From Tranzscheliella williamsii (Eukaryota; Basidiomycota; Ustilaginomycetes; Ustilaginales; Ustilaginaceae): a stretch of 64,000 nucleotides of DNA. The notes beneath the pieces were generated by a model. It did no database searches. It had not been told where the DNA came from and saw nothing but the letters and a program-made list of their open reading frames with translations. Position 1 is the first letter of the stretch; every line of letters begins with the position of its first letter. The position numbers and the translations under genes are program-made. Shown one piece after another: positions 9,732 through 20,500 of this stretch. Where the stretch lies: contig JALBYF010000075.1 of the NCBI GenBank assembly GCA_023212725.1, positions 21,253-85,252 of the forward strand. The letters are read 5' to 3'.

Positions 9732-10722
9732 GATGATGCCACGTTTGCGCAGCGCTTCGAGACGCAGACGCCAGTTGGTGTGGTCACGGCCATAGAGGGT
9801 CAGAGATGTTCAAGTGAACCGGGAACAGCGCACACGGGAATGGATAGCGCGTCCCAAGAGTACGATCGTCCTAACGATGGAAGCTACGATCGGCCTGGTC
9901 TGTTTTAAGTAGAGGGACCGATGTCGTCTCGTGTTGATGGAGCTGTCAGCATATTGGCATTTGGCCTTTGCTGAGCCCTGCAGCCATCGCCGCTTATTCT
10001 GTCATCCTGCAGCGTCTTTTTCTGTAGGCTTTTACAATTCTCAGTATGAATATCGAGAAAGCCTTGGGTAATTGTGATCCCAAAAAGCGCGTCAAAAATA
10101 AGAGAAAAGGGAGCTATTTTCTCGCCCGAGAGCGCCGTGCATTCCTCTGTCGAGGGCTCGCTGTGCGCCTCGGATCCGATGGAACGACGCGGCTTGCTTC
10201 CACGTCAATCTGTGGGGCCAACTCAGCCTGGCCGAAGTTGGGCGCTTGCTGTTCTCCGCCTCGCTGAGCTGTCACCGCAATCTAAACTGAGCCACGTCGA
10301 CACTTTACGCCCATCTCCCTTTCCACCACCTATCCTGCCATCTCTCACCTTTTGCATCCTTCCACGTCGCCCTCTTCCCGCCTATCCTCACTCTGCACTC
10401 TTTCAACACCTGCACACACACCTAGTCTCGCCTACCCGACCCGCCTACTTCGCCTCACGATCCGACCGTCCTCACGCCGCCCTCGTCTTCCTCTCAAAGT
10501 ACACAGACATCGTCCTCCCCTTAACTGGGTGCTGAATCATTTGACTCTGTCTGCTCGTCACCGTCTTCTCAACCCACTGCTTCTCCCAGCAACAATCTTT
10601 TTGCCCTTGATACACCGTACTCTCCGCTCGCCGCACGTGGGTCACTTATCGCATAACAAGCGCCTTCTGTCCCACTATCAACTCCACCGTTTGACCTGTC
10701 CAGTTACTCTCGCGCCATCACA
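9732..10722 (+). promoter_or_regulatory. cib1 promoter and long pyrimidine-rich 5' leader (shared divergent region)
   Basis: This gap separates two divergently transcribed genes. From about 10280 to the cib1 ATG the plus strand is strongly C/T-rich, typical of a fungal 5'UTR. A perfect CACGTG E-box/UPRE-core-like hexamer is at 10634-10639. An upstream ATG at 10046 opens a 73-codon ORF ending at 10267; if the transcript begins upstream of it, this would be an uORF. The transcription start is not visible from sequence. Confidence 0.4.
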
Positions 10723-12461
10723 ATGTCCTCCATGCCCGTTCTCCCCCAGCCTTCCTCTCTCTCGTCAACGTCATCGTCATCCAAGCTTCCGCAGACTCCT
10801 ATCAAGACGGAGGCTTGCAACGCGTTGGTTACACCCAGTCCGCCAAGCAGCAAGAAGAGGAAATGTTCCCTTGACACCTCCCTGGGCCACTATGACGATG
10901 ATGAAGACGAGGATGATTTGGACGCCTCGTCTCCGTCCAAATCCTCGTCAACACCTGGTCGCAGAAAGGCCACCGATGAAGAGCGTCGTGCCCGTCTCGA
11001 GGCTCGACAAGCCCGCAACCGTCTCTCTGCTCAGTACTCGAGAGAGCGAAAGAAGGCCTACATGGACCAGCTCGAGGGTTCGGTCACCGCTCTCAAGTCG
11101 GAGAACAGTGCCCTGCGACAGCGACAGCAGCAGGACTTCCTTGTTCGACAGAGTCTCGAGACCAAGCTCAAAGAGTGCGAGTCTCGTGTCAACGCGCTCG
11201 AGACCCTCATTCGCCAACTCGTCAAGCCTTCCTCCTCCACCGCCGCTCCCCTGCAGTTTGACGCAGGAGCGGCATCCCAGCTCGTCGCTCTGATGCAGAG
11301 CGCCGACAATGCCTGCAAAACTGAATCCTTTCCCGTGATGGTCGCAGCGCCGGCATCGATGGCTCCCTCTCCCTATTCCTTTGGCACTGTTGGCCAGCAG
11401 ACCTTGAACGAAGATGTTCGCCTCCCTGCAGCGGAGGCGATCTGCTCTGATGCACCATCTCTCTCGCGAGATGCCGAGCTCGAGCAGTCCCAGCAGCGGA
11501 TGTCTTCACCAAGTTCAACGGTCTCGCTGGTCACGCAGCTTCAGCCTCTGGAGGGAGCGCGGATGACATTGATGTCAACGGCAGCAGCACCGCCACGCAA
11601 GAATCCGGTCTTGACAGCTTTGTCGGTCTCTCAGCAGCCCAGCGAAGCCAGACGGATGTCGCCTCTGCCCCCTCTCTGCCTGGGCAAGCTCACGAAGAGA
11701 AGGCAGCCTCTGGCCCTGAAGCTGAAGCTATCCTCTCCCACTTCATTGATCTCGGCAAACTGGGCGACGGCGCCGGTGAAGCGTCGGCTCAGGATCAAGA
11801 TCAAGGTTCCTCGGCGGCTGCCGCCCCGGCTGACTCTGTATCTGCAACAGCGCAGCACGAGCCAGCCTCAGCCGCAGCGCGACCAACAGCAACCGCTGTC
11901 GGTCACGTCGATGGCGTGAGCAGCGGCACTACCGCTGTCGCGCAGGGGAAAGCATCAGGTATGGGCGGAGGTGACAACACCAACGGCGCTCAAGGATCCA
12001 CGGCCCTGGCTGCCAACGAAGCCGGCTTGACACGGAGCAGCATCACAGCAAGCAAGACAGAGGAAGAGAACGTCAACGATCGATTCAGGCTGCTTACGTC
12101 GGCAATGCCCTCGTCGCAAAAGGACGTATGGGAGCTGGCTACGGACGCCATGCTGCAGGACATCTACGGTACCAAGCAGCAAGCCATGGGCACACTAGGG
12201 CAGGGCATGGACCTGGACCGACCGATCGAGGACGGGGACGTGCCCTGGGGCAGCGCGGAGAACAGTGTTGCGAGCGACGACGGCGGATCGACGCCGTTCG
12301 ATCTCGTCGATCTTGACATTGAGATCGAAGAGCCGGCGCAACTCCACATCGGCCTGGACCCCGAGCCGCTGAGCGCGTCGGGCTATCTGAACAGCAGGTC
12401 GGATGTTGCGTCCTCGATGGACTGGCAAGGCCTGCTAGCTTCACTGGTCCCTGCGCAGTAA
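10723..12461 (+). CDS. cib1: HAC1/XBP1-type bZIP unfolded-protein-response regulator, Cib1-like, joined by unconventional splicing
   Basis: Coding segments 10723-11428 and 11494-12461 join to a 557-aa protein when a 65-nt Ire1-type intron is removed. A basic region at residues about 88-111 (core NRLSAQYSRERKK) is followed by a leucine zipper to about residue 150, the arrangement of Hac1/XBP1 proteins. Unspliced, the first frame runs on to a TGA at 11917-11919 (398 aa). Spliced, codon 236 is completed across the junction and the second frame stays open to TAA 12459-12461, giving an acidic, activation-domain-like C-terminus (DLVDLDIEIEEPAQLH). No in-frame ATG lies near the start of the second frame, so splicing is the natural way in. 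From memory, U. maydis Cib1 is the Hac1 homologue, is processed by removal of a 65-nt intron, and interacts with Clp1 during pathogenic development. It acts in the nucleus on ER-stress genes. Confidence 0.93.
11418..11440 (+). promoter_or_regulatory. 5' Ire1 splice-site stem-loop
   Basis: TCGCCTCC (11418-11425) and GGAGGCGA (11433-11440) pair perfectly over 8 bp and present the 7-nt loop CTGCAGC, with cleavage expected after G11428. This is the canonical HAC1/XBP1 loop. Confidence 0.9.
11429..11493 (+). other. Unconventional (Ire1-type) intron, 65 nt
   Basis: Both borders sit after the third base of a 7-nt loop of type CNG|CNGN: CTG|CAGC at 11426-11432 and CAG|CAGC at 11491-11497. There is no GT...AG. 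Removing exactly these 65 nt moves the frame from the first to the second coding block with no stop, and the length equals that recalled for U. maydis cib1. The splice sites are inferred from sequence; cleavage by Ire1 and tRNA-ligase joining follow from the family. Confidence 0.9.
11482..11506 (+). promoter_or_regulatory. 3' Ire1 splice-site stem-loop
   Basis: Loop CAGCAGC (11491-11497), with cleavage after G11493, is closed by C-G, C-G, T-A and a G-T wobble. A 2x2 internal loop and three more pairs (11482-11484 with 11504-11506) follow. The stem is weaker than the 5' one. Confidence 0.7.
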
Positions 12462-12801
12462 CATGCCGTGCGCTGTTTCTCGGTCTCTCTGGTTCTCCGA
12501 ACGTTTATGGTCGCGGCTGGTCCTGTCGATCCCTCTGTATACCTATGCCCCGTAGCTGACACGGCCTGTTGTACTAGCTTCTTGTTCCCTGCCCCGCGAT
12601 CCGCGCTCTGTAGATGCTGTCCTGCGCCCCTCCGTCTGAATGCAACCCTGCCAACCCTACCTCTTTGCCTTCTGTTACCGTCTGACGTGGTGTGTTTGCG
12701 GCGGTGCCAAGCGGGCTGCGGTCAGGGCGTGACGGGGGCTGAGTACGCGATCGGAGTAAAAATACAGTTGGGGAGGCGGGAAGGGGGGGAGTGGGGGATG
12801 G

Positions 12802-13311
12802 CTAGCGGCCGACCTCGAAGGAGGCCCAGTACCAGGGGTCGATGAGGGCCCAGGTGTCTGTGTAGGCGGTGTCGATGGCCTGGGCGGTTGTGTTGTGGTC
12901 GATGGTGGCGATGAGGGCGCGAATTTGGGCTGTGAGGGCTGCAGCGTCTGCTGCGAGGGAGGTGAGGGCTGGGGGTGGGGAGGGGGGGTGTACGAGGGTG
13001 AAGGTGGGTTCTGGGGGTGTGGGGCGGGGCGGGGGGAGGGGGGTGGGTGACGCGTCCGAGGCGGAGGCGACGTCGCTGTACTCGGACGCCGAGGCGGCGC
13101 TCGACGGCGAGCTGAAGGAAAGGTCGATGGACGAGTCCGAGTCCGACTCGTACAGCAGGCGCTCCTGCAGCTTGCTCAGCCCCGCCGGCTTGACCATCCG
13201 CTCGAGCTCAAATGCAAACGCCGCCGGCGGTGTCAGCGCTACCACCTCTACCCGTCCCGCGCGCGGATCGGCAGTCGGCAAACGCCCACCGTCCTCCTCC
13301 CCCCACATCAT
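12802..13311 (-). CDS. Small unrecognised protein (5' end uncertain)
   Basis: From ATG 13311 (a second ATG at 13308) the frame gives 169 aa to a stop at 12802. Visible parts are a conserved-looking stretch LERMVKPAGLSKLQERLLYE, an acidic/serine block (SDSDSSIDLSF), a proline-rich linker and a C-terminal helical segment ending WALIDPWYWASFEVGR. The frame stays open upstream for another 102 codons but only to a TTG, so an upstream exon joined near 13380 is possible. It converges with cib1 (stop at 12461), leaving 340 bp for both 3' ends. No family is recognised; coding is supported by composition and the well-formed C-terminus. Confidence 0.5.
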   Translation of the reverse strand: MMWGEEDGGRLPTADPRAGRVEVVALTPPAAFAFELERMVKPAGLSKLQERLLYESDSDSSIDLSFSSPSSAASASEYSDVASASDASPTPLPPPRPTPPEPTFTLVHPPSPPPALTSLAADAAALTAQIRALIATIDHNTTAQAIDTAYTDTWALIDPWYWASFEVGR

Positions 13312-15461
13312 CCCACGGCGCTTGCGCGGCCGTGAAGCTGCCCAATCACACCCTGCCGCACAGTAGAGGTCGCTCCGCAACACCCGGCTGTCTGCCCCGT
13401 GAAATCGACCGGCTAGCCTCGCAAGCTGGATCGGCGGAAGCAAGCGCGCTACGCGGTCAGACAGGCGAGCAACGGACCTTGGCTGCGAGAATGGAGGCGG
13501 TCGAGCGCGACCTGTCGCTCGAAGTCGTGTGGGAACGTCGCACGCAATCGCGAGGAGACCAGGGGACTGGAAAGTAAAGAAGAGAAGAAAGATAGAAAAG
13601 GAGGAAAGGAAACGCAACGCAGATGCTCTGAGATGGCGCAGCCAGACGGAGACCCAAGACGCAAGAAGGAGGCGGGAAGGGAAGAAGCAAAGAAGCGAAG
13701 AGGAGACGATGATGGCGGGAGGAGGCCATCCGCTGAATCAACATGCTTTCACAATAAGAATGTAGCCATGCCATCCGAGCTGCTCATCCTTTTTTTGCGA
13801 GATAGAGAGTGTCATCCAGGAGGCCCTGGCATGGACTCGACTACCCCCGCGAACCACGCCCGACGGCGCCACGCACCGTGGCACTGTGACTGGGATTACC
13901 CACGCAGGCTGCAGAGCCGCGGCCACGATGACAGGTGAGGGCAGTGGGGCGCATCCGTGGACGCTAAAGCGCAAGTGCGAACCCCTCCGCCGGACATGCA
14001 TTGCCCAGCCAGGGCGAAAAAGGAGGGTGCGAACGCGGAAGTGTAGTACTACCAGCAATGCAAGGATAGTCTGGGCTTGTATCAGTTCATCAGCAAGGGG
14101 CCACCTAGGAACTCGCTCCGCCGGCCAAGTGTGCATTCAGAAGCAAAATACTAGCCATCTAACTTGTATCGCACTCTTGTACTGCGCGTTCTTCACGTTT
14201 GACTGAGCCACGTTACGGCGCAAACATGTACTTCGTGAGTGGCTTTGTAGACCACCGTGGTGATTGCCACCGCGCGTCGTCGGGACTGTGTTACTGGACG
14301 TTGCTACTTGCCGACGTACGACGCGCGTTGGGGTTACGCATATCAGTGGCCGTCACCGACAAGCCAACTGCGCGCTTAGGTGCCTTAGCACAGAGTCCCA
14401 ACGCGTCGAGCTTGTTCGCGCATGAGTCGATTCCATCTTTCAAATCAAAGACAACCGCCCGAACTTCGAAATCGAGGCAACCGTCCGTATTTCGAAATGG
14501 AATGAAACGTGCCTACGTTAAAATCGAGGCAACGTCGAGCAGTGCGCCTTCCGCTGGAACCGTTGCAGGCACTGATGGTGGACTGATGAGCAAGCCACCT
14601 CCCTCCGACGGCCTCTCTCAAAATCAAGCTCCTGCCAAACAGATCGATTGGTAGATCGGTCTGCTTTTCAGCTAAATTTAGGTGCTTTGTCGTCGAGATG
14701 CCTTCTCGACCTCGGACCCTTCCGTGGTTGCTAGTCGTCGGTCAAAGTCACATCAGGCAACACTGAAAAATATGCATGACATGATCACTGGTAGCTCTCG
14801 ATAGGATCACTGGTAGCTCCCTCAATATGTTCAATGAAAGAGTTGACGCAATGATCACATAAGGGTGCTTTCCAGCGGCTCACTCTACCGTCTTGGCTCG
14901 TTGCAGGATACGGCCTCGGCTAGGCTTGCAGCGTTGACAGAAGAGGTGGTGCGACACTAATGCAATCTCCTGCCTGTACCACTACATGCTGCTCAAAGCT
15001 CAACGCTCTTTGCCAAAGCGTTGCCCGCCGTCAAGGCGTGATCTGGTACATCAAGCCGTCGGTTGGCTGATAGAATCCTACTGTGAGGAATTCCTTTTCG
15101 CACGGTAGAACGTTATTGAAGCTCGGCCGAACCTTCACGTGCGGATGGAGAATGGTCACGCGACTTTGTATAAGTCGCCTGCTCACTGAAATGCTCAGCT
15201 GGGTTCCAATACAATGGTCGATTGAAAGCAATTCCAAGGGCACGAGAATTCGAAGAATGAGCGGGCGGCACAGAGGTCTTCAGCTTCCAAGCCCAGGACG
15301 ACCTGCAATTGTGTGTGTCTGCCAAGTGGACCAACCAGCCGAGCCAGCGTCCAACGTTCCCGCCCGTTTCGCAGCCGCTAGCCTTGGTCGAGATCAGATC
15401 CAACCCACTCCTCCTCTCTTCCTCTAGGTCATTTCTCATCCCCTCAAGACACATAAACAAG
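13312..15461. other. Intergenic region between two divergently oriented genes
   Basis: About 2.1 kb without a supported gene. It includes the leader of the small minus-strand gene, a 15-bp direct repeat (14783-14797 and 14805-14819, sequence GATCACTGGTAGCTC), a hairpin at 15001-15023 (CAACGCT...AGCGTTG) and, next to 15461, a C/T-rich stretch likely to be the first untranslated exon of the eS8 gene. The 151-codon plus-strand ORF ending at 14654 shows no motif. Confidence 0.4.
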
Positions 15462-16218
15462 GTAAGTCGTCATACACTCTTTCGCCAGCAAGGAAAGCTA
15501 CGCCGATGATGCCGACAGCCATAGCAATCGACGACAGCTACCACAACGGCTGCTAGCCCGGTTCGCCTATCATACCACTATCGCCAATCTGCCTACACCA
15601 ATCGCCAATGTCGCCCAGTTCTCGCTGTAGCATCGGCGACAGCACTATACATCCGCTGTTGTAGAGGGTACCAGTTCGTCGCAGCAGGGCACCTTGCCGG
15701 AAACAGTGTAGCAATCGCCTCGCACAAGGGTGGATGTCAGCAGCCGGGCTGGACATGTGTCAGGTCTCATACCACGGGTCGGGCATAGGTCTATCGTCTC
15801 GCGCGTCTGTTTCTCGCTCTTGACAAGCAAGTTGCCTACGGAGCCATTGCCGTACTCTTTGGGCGGTAGCGCAGTTCCCAGCTTGTCAACTCGGAGCCAA
15901 CTCGGAGCAATGGCCACCGACTCACTCGACAGAATAGCCAGAGCACCACCTCATCACTCGGCGTTTCGTTCCAGGGTAGCGCTGTCTTCCGAGATGGGAC
16001 GATCTCTGTCGTTCTGGACATACCGACGCCTGTCCACCGTCCAACAATCTTCGAATCACGATCAGCATTAACACCATCATGATCGCCTGGACGTCTCTAC
16101 TATCTCTCGTCACTCGGCGTTGCTTTCGTCTCGGCCAGCCATCCACACCTTTCGGGACTTTATGGATTAAGCTGACTTTTTACCCTCCTGCACCCTTGCC
16201 TATCGACTTTGTCTACAG
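15462..16218 (+). other. Probable 5'UTR intron of the eS8 gene (757 nt)
   Basis: A strong donor GTAAGT follows ACAAG at 15461. A branch-like CTGAC near 16170, a pyrimidine-rich tract and CTACAG ending at 16218 stand just 7 nt before the eS8 ATG. A large intron in the leader is common in fungal ribosomal-protein genes. I looked for C/D snoRNA boxes inside it and saw no acceptable C and D pair. An internal untranslated exon cannot be excluded. Confidence 0.6.
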
Positions 16219-16225
16219 ATCCAAC

Positions 16226-16864
16226 ATGGGTATCACTCGTGATTCGCGACACAAGCGTTCGGCTTCCGGTGCTCGACGAGCTTACTACCGAAAGAAGCGA
16301 GCTTTCGAGCTCGGCCGACAGGCTGCCAACACCCGAATCGGTGGCAAGCGGATCCACACTGTTCGAGTCCGAGGCGGTAACCTTAAGTACCGAGCTCTCC
16401 GTCTCGACTCTGGCAACTTTGCCTGGGGCTCTGAGCACATCACTGCCAAGACCCGAGTCCTCGGTGTCGTCTACAATGCCTCGAACAACGAGTTGGTCCG
16501 AACCAACACCCTCGTAAAGGGTTGCATCGTCCAGGTCGACGCCACTCCCTTCCGACAGGCTTACGAGAAGCACTACGGCCAGCCCGTCACCACCAAGCGA
16601 CGTGCCGCCGGTCAGGGTGCCTCTGAGGCCAACCCCGAGGAGACCAAGAAGTCCGGCCGCGTGACCCGAACCCTCGAGAGCCGACGAAAGGAGGGCAAGC
16701 TGGAGAACCTGGTTGAGCAGCAGTTTGGTGCCGGTCGATTGTACGCCGCCATTGCGTCCCGACCCGGCCAGAGCGGCCGATGTGACGGTTACATCCTGGA
16801 GGGCAAGGAGCTCGAGTTCTACATTCGACGACTCCGATCCGCCAAGGGTTCCGGTAAGCAGTAA
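16226..16864 (+). CDS. rps8: 40S ribosomal protein S8 (eS8)
   Basis: The frame encodes 212 aa starting [20 protein letters not shown], the typical eS8 start; an upstream in-frame ATG at 16079 falls inside the probable leader intron and is rejected. Further family stretches are visible ([20 protein letters not shown] and the C-terminal [13 protein letters not shown]). The length is as usual for eukaryotic eS8. It is a structural protein of the small ribosomal subunit, assembled in the nucleolus. Codon use is strongly biased: in the first 65 codons about ten of fourteen arginines are CGA, as in glutamine synthetase elsewhere in this window and unlike most neighbours, consistent with high expression. 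Confidence 0.97.
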   Translation: MGITRDSRHKRSASGARRAYYRKKRAFELGRQAANTRIGGKRIHTVRVRGGNLKYRALRLDSGNFAWGSEHITAKTRVLGVVYNASNNELVRTNTLVKGCIVQVDATPFRQAYEKHYGQPVTTKRRAAGQGASEANPEETKKSGRVTRTLESRRKEGKLENLVEQQFGAGRLYAAIASRPGQSGRCDGYILEGKELEFYIRRLRSAKGSGKQ

Positions 16865-17536
16865 ATTACTGCTCCGCCGTTAACCTAGCCGCTCGCATGA
16901 CCTGTCTCCCCAGCCAACCTAAGCCAACCTCGGCAGATTTCTTCACCCCAGCAGCACGATAACCACCGTCATCTGTAACCGCATGATCTGCCAATGCACT
17001 CGTCTTTCCTCTTCCAACCACTCTCTATCGCCCAATCAAAATCGGTACCTTGGACGCGCCTCTGCATAGTATGAGCGCTGAAGGCATGCCATCACCATTA
17101 CGGGCAACGAGAGCGCCGAGCTGGATATCGGCTTCTACCGGTGTACGCATGCACCGCTTTCGGACCGACCCAAAAACGCAAACCCATCCACCAAGACAGC
17201 GATCGGCGTCGCTCGAGAGAGATCTTGCAGCCATCCCCAACCTATCCACCCCGGGTCCAGCGGTGCTGTCGTCGCCAGCCGTTTCCGTCGCCCTCTCGCC
17301 CCGTATCGATCCGCATGCCCTCCCCGCTTCTCTGCAGAGCAACGCGTCTCTGCGCCGCCCTCCCTCTACATCCGTTGTACTTTTTCCACCTCACCCTTCC
17401 TCTCTCGAGCACACGCCGGCTTCGGGCAATCTATACATTGATATGAACATCGCCTGTTCGACTCGGGCTGTGTGTGGTAAAGTGCAACTCGCTTTCACGA
17501 TGCTTTTCGGGGGGCAAGAGGGATGGGGGCTGGGGG
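16865..17536. other. Convergent 3' region of rps8 and the valyl-tRNA synthetase gene
   Basis: No gene is supported. The rps8 3'UTR occupies the left part and the 3'UTR of the minus-strand synthetase gene the right part. Short ORFs here lack motifs. Confidence 0.5.
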
Positions 17537-20500
17537 CTAGTTGTCGTCGCGAATGCTCTCGAACTGGGCCTTTGCGGCGTGGATGGCGGCGGTTTCGGCG
17601 GCGAGGTTGCGGAGTTTGTCGTGGGTGGCGCGCTGGACGTCGAGGGGAGTGCGCGCCCATTCGGCGGGTTTGAGGGTAGGGGCTTCTGTTTTGGCGGTGG
17701 CGAGGGCGAGGAGGGCGAGTTTGTTGTCGAGGCGGGCGAGTTCGTGGTCGATGTTGACGAGGCCGCGCAGGAGGAGGTGGACGTTGAGGGTGGCGGAGAG
17801 CGAGGCGACGGCGCAGCCGCGCGGGACGTCGGCGGCGGCGACGACGCGGATGCTGGTGCACCCCTTGACCAGGGTCGCCATTACGGGCGCCGCGGCTGCC
17901 AGCGTCGCCGCCAGCTCGTCCCCGCGCGCCTCGAGAAAGACCTGCACGTCCTTCAGCAGGTTGTAGTCGGTACACATGGCGCGTACGGCGCGCACGGCGG
18001 CAAACACCTCCTCGAACGCCGCCTCTGCGCGTGCATCCTCCCGCCCCGCCATGTACACCGGATACCGCGCCAGCGCAATGCTCTCCGCCGTCTCCCCCGC
18101 CCGCCGCGGCAGCCGCTGCCAAAGCTCCTCACTCACAAACGGCATAAACGGATGCAGAAGCCGCAGCCCCGCATCCAGACACGTGTAGAGCGTCTGCTGC
18201 GCCGACGCCCTCGCCTTGGCATCCGGCGCCTCCGGGTCGGTGATCGGCTTGATCGCCTCAATGTAGACATCGCACAGCTCGTAGAGCCAAAAGTTGTAGA
18301 CCGCCGAGGTGGCCGCCATGAAGTTGCGCTCCGCGAGGCTCTCGTTGACACTCCGCGCAGCCAGGTTGAGCTTGTGCAGAATCCACTTTTCCACCAGTGA
18401 CTCCTCGCCGGTCACCTCCTCGGAGGCGTTGGGCTGGAACGACGCGATCGGCTCCAGCTTAAGCAGCGCAAACTTGGTGGCATTCCAGAGCTTGTTGCAA
18501 AACTTGCGGTAGCCCTCCACGCGCAGGATGTCCAGGTTGATGTCGCGGCCCGCCGAAGTGTAGGCGCAGAGCGCAAAGCGCAGCGCATCGGTTCCACACT
18601 GCGGGATGCCCTTGGGAAAGTCCTTCTTCTGGCCTTGGGCCGCCTTGGCCACCTCCTTGTCGTCCAGGTTACCCTCCTTCAGCTTGGTATGCAGGCCATC
18701 GAGCGTGATGCCCTCAATGACATCCAATGGGTCAATCACGTTGCCGAGCGACTTGGACATTTTGCGTCCGTGGGCGTCTCGAACCATGGCGTGGCAGAAG
18801 ACCTCCTTGAAAGGCACGGTGCCAGTGAGGTAGACGCCAAGCATGCACATCCTCGCCACCCAGAAGAAAAGAATGTCCCAGCCGGTTTCGAGCAACGAGG
18901 AAGGATAGTAGTGCTTCAGGTCGTTGGTCTTGTCAGGCCAGCCCATGATGGAGAAGGGCCAGAGACCCGAGCTGAACCAGGTGTCCAGGACGTCTTCATC
19001 CTGTTCCAGAGTGTACTTGCTGCCGTTGGCCAGCTTGGCAGCCCGCGCTTCTGCCTCCTCATGCGTTCGGCCGACGACCCAATGGGTGGCATCGCTCCGA
19101 TCCTGCGCTTGGCCCTCAATGTTAACAAAGTAGGCAGGACAGCGGTGACCCCACCAGAGCTGGCGGGAGATGCACCAGTCTTGGATGTTTTCCATCCACC
19201 GGAAGAACTCCTTCTCGGAGACGGCAGGCGTAATGGTCATGTCTCCAGCCCGGACCCTTTCGATGACCTTGGCGGCCAGCGGCTTGCAGTTGACCCACCA
19301 CTGTGGCTTCATGATGGGCTCGATCACGTCGCCGGATCGAGAGCAGATGGGAACGGTCATCGGGTTGTCTTTGGTCTCGACGTAGCTACCGATCTCCTTG
19401 AGCTTGTCCACGACAGCACGTCGGGCATGGAATCTCTTCATACCGGCAAAGGAGCCACAGTTGTCGTTGAGAGTGCCGTCATCGTTGAGGATGTTGATAA
19501 ACTCGAGGCTGTGTCGGACACCTACTTCGTAATCGTTGGGGTCGTGGGCCGGGGTGATCTTGACGGCACCCGTTCCGAATTCCATGTCGACGATGATCGA
19601 GTCAGCAACGATGGGGATCTTTCGTCCCGCTACGAATGGGTGGACGACGTTTTTGCCATGGAGATGCTTGTATCTGGCATCGTCGGGGTGGACGGCGACG
19701 GCGGTATCGCCGAGCATGGTCTCGGGACGAGTGGTGGCGACGACGATCTTCTCATCGCTGCCTTCGATCTGATAGGAGAAACTGACAATGACACCAAACT
19801 CGACGCGCTCGTTGAGGTCGTAGCCGGGGACGGTCATCAGGGTGCGGCCATTAAGCTGCTTCTGGTCCACCTCCAGGTTGGAGAGGGTGGTGTGGAGCTT
19901 GCAGCACCAGTTGACGAGCCTGTTGGCTCGATAAATGATGCCATCCTCGTGAAGCCTGCAAAACGTTTCGGTAACAGCCTTGGATCGGGGGGCATCCATT
20001 GTGAAGGCCTCTCGGCTGAAATCGTAAGAGGCGCCGAGACGCCGCATCTGGTTTGAGATTCGGGACTGGTAGTCGTCCTTCCACTCGAAAATCTTTTCGA
20101 GGAACTTCTCACGACCGTAGTCGTAGCGGGACTTGCCCTCGGTCTTGGCGAGCCTCTTCTCGACGACGCTCTGTGTCGCAATACCGGCATGGTCATAGCC
20201 GGGGTTGAAGAGTGTCCTGTATCCCTTCATCCTGTGCCAACGGATGAGCGTGTCTTGAATGGCGATAGTCAGGGCGTGTCCGATGTGAAGAGAGCCTGTC
20301 ACGTTGGGAGGCGGGGCGGGAACGATGAAGGTCTTTTCAGGGTCGTAGGGGTCGGACTCGCTAGGCTCGGCTGGCTTGAAGTGGTTGCTCTTCTCCCACC
20401 ACTGGAACCAGGACTGTTCGACATGGAGCGGGTTGTATCCGCTTTCCATGGGTTGGGAAAGGTCCTTCTTTTCTCCCGGAACAGTGTTGTTGATCCACTC

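Noticed and set aside
12802..13617. Longer version (271 codons) of the small minus-strand gene with a signal-peptide-like start
   Set aside because: The first codon is TTG, not ATG, and the extra 102 residues read like a translated leader.
14199..14654. 151-codon plus-strand ORF
   Set aside because: No motif, mixed third positions and no clear leader or neighbour relation; probably chance.
15462..16218. Box C-like ATGATGC in the eS8 leader intron as part of a snoRNA
   Set aside because: No box D (CTGA) at a suitable distance and no terminal stem.
18635..20056. 473-codon plus-strand ORF opposite valyl-tRNA synthetase
   Set aside because: Antisense shadow; the sense strand carries HIGH and KMSKS motifs.
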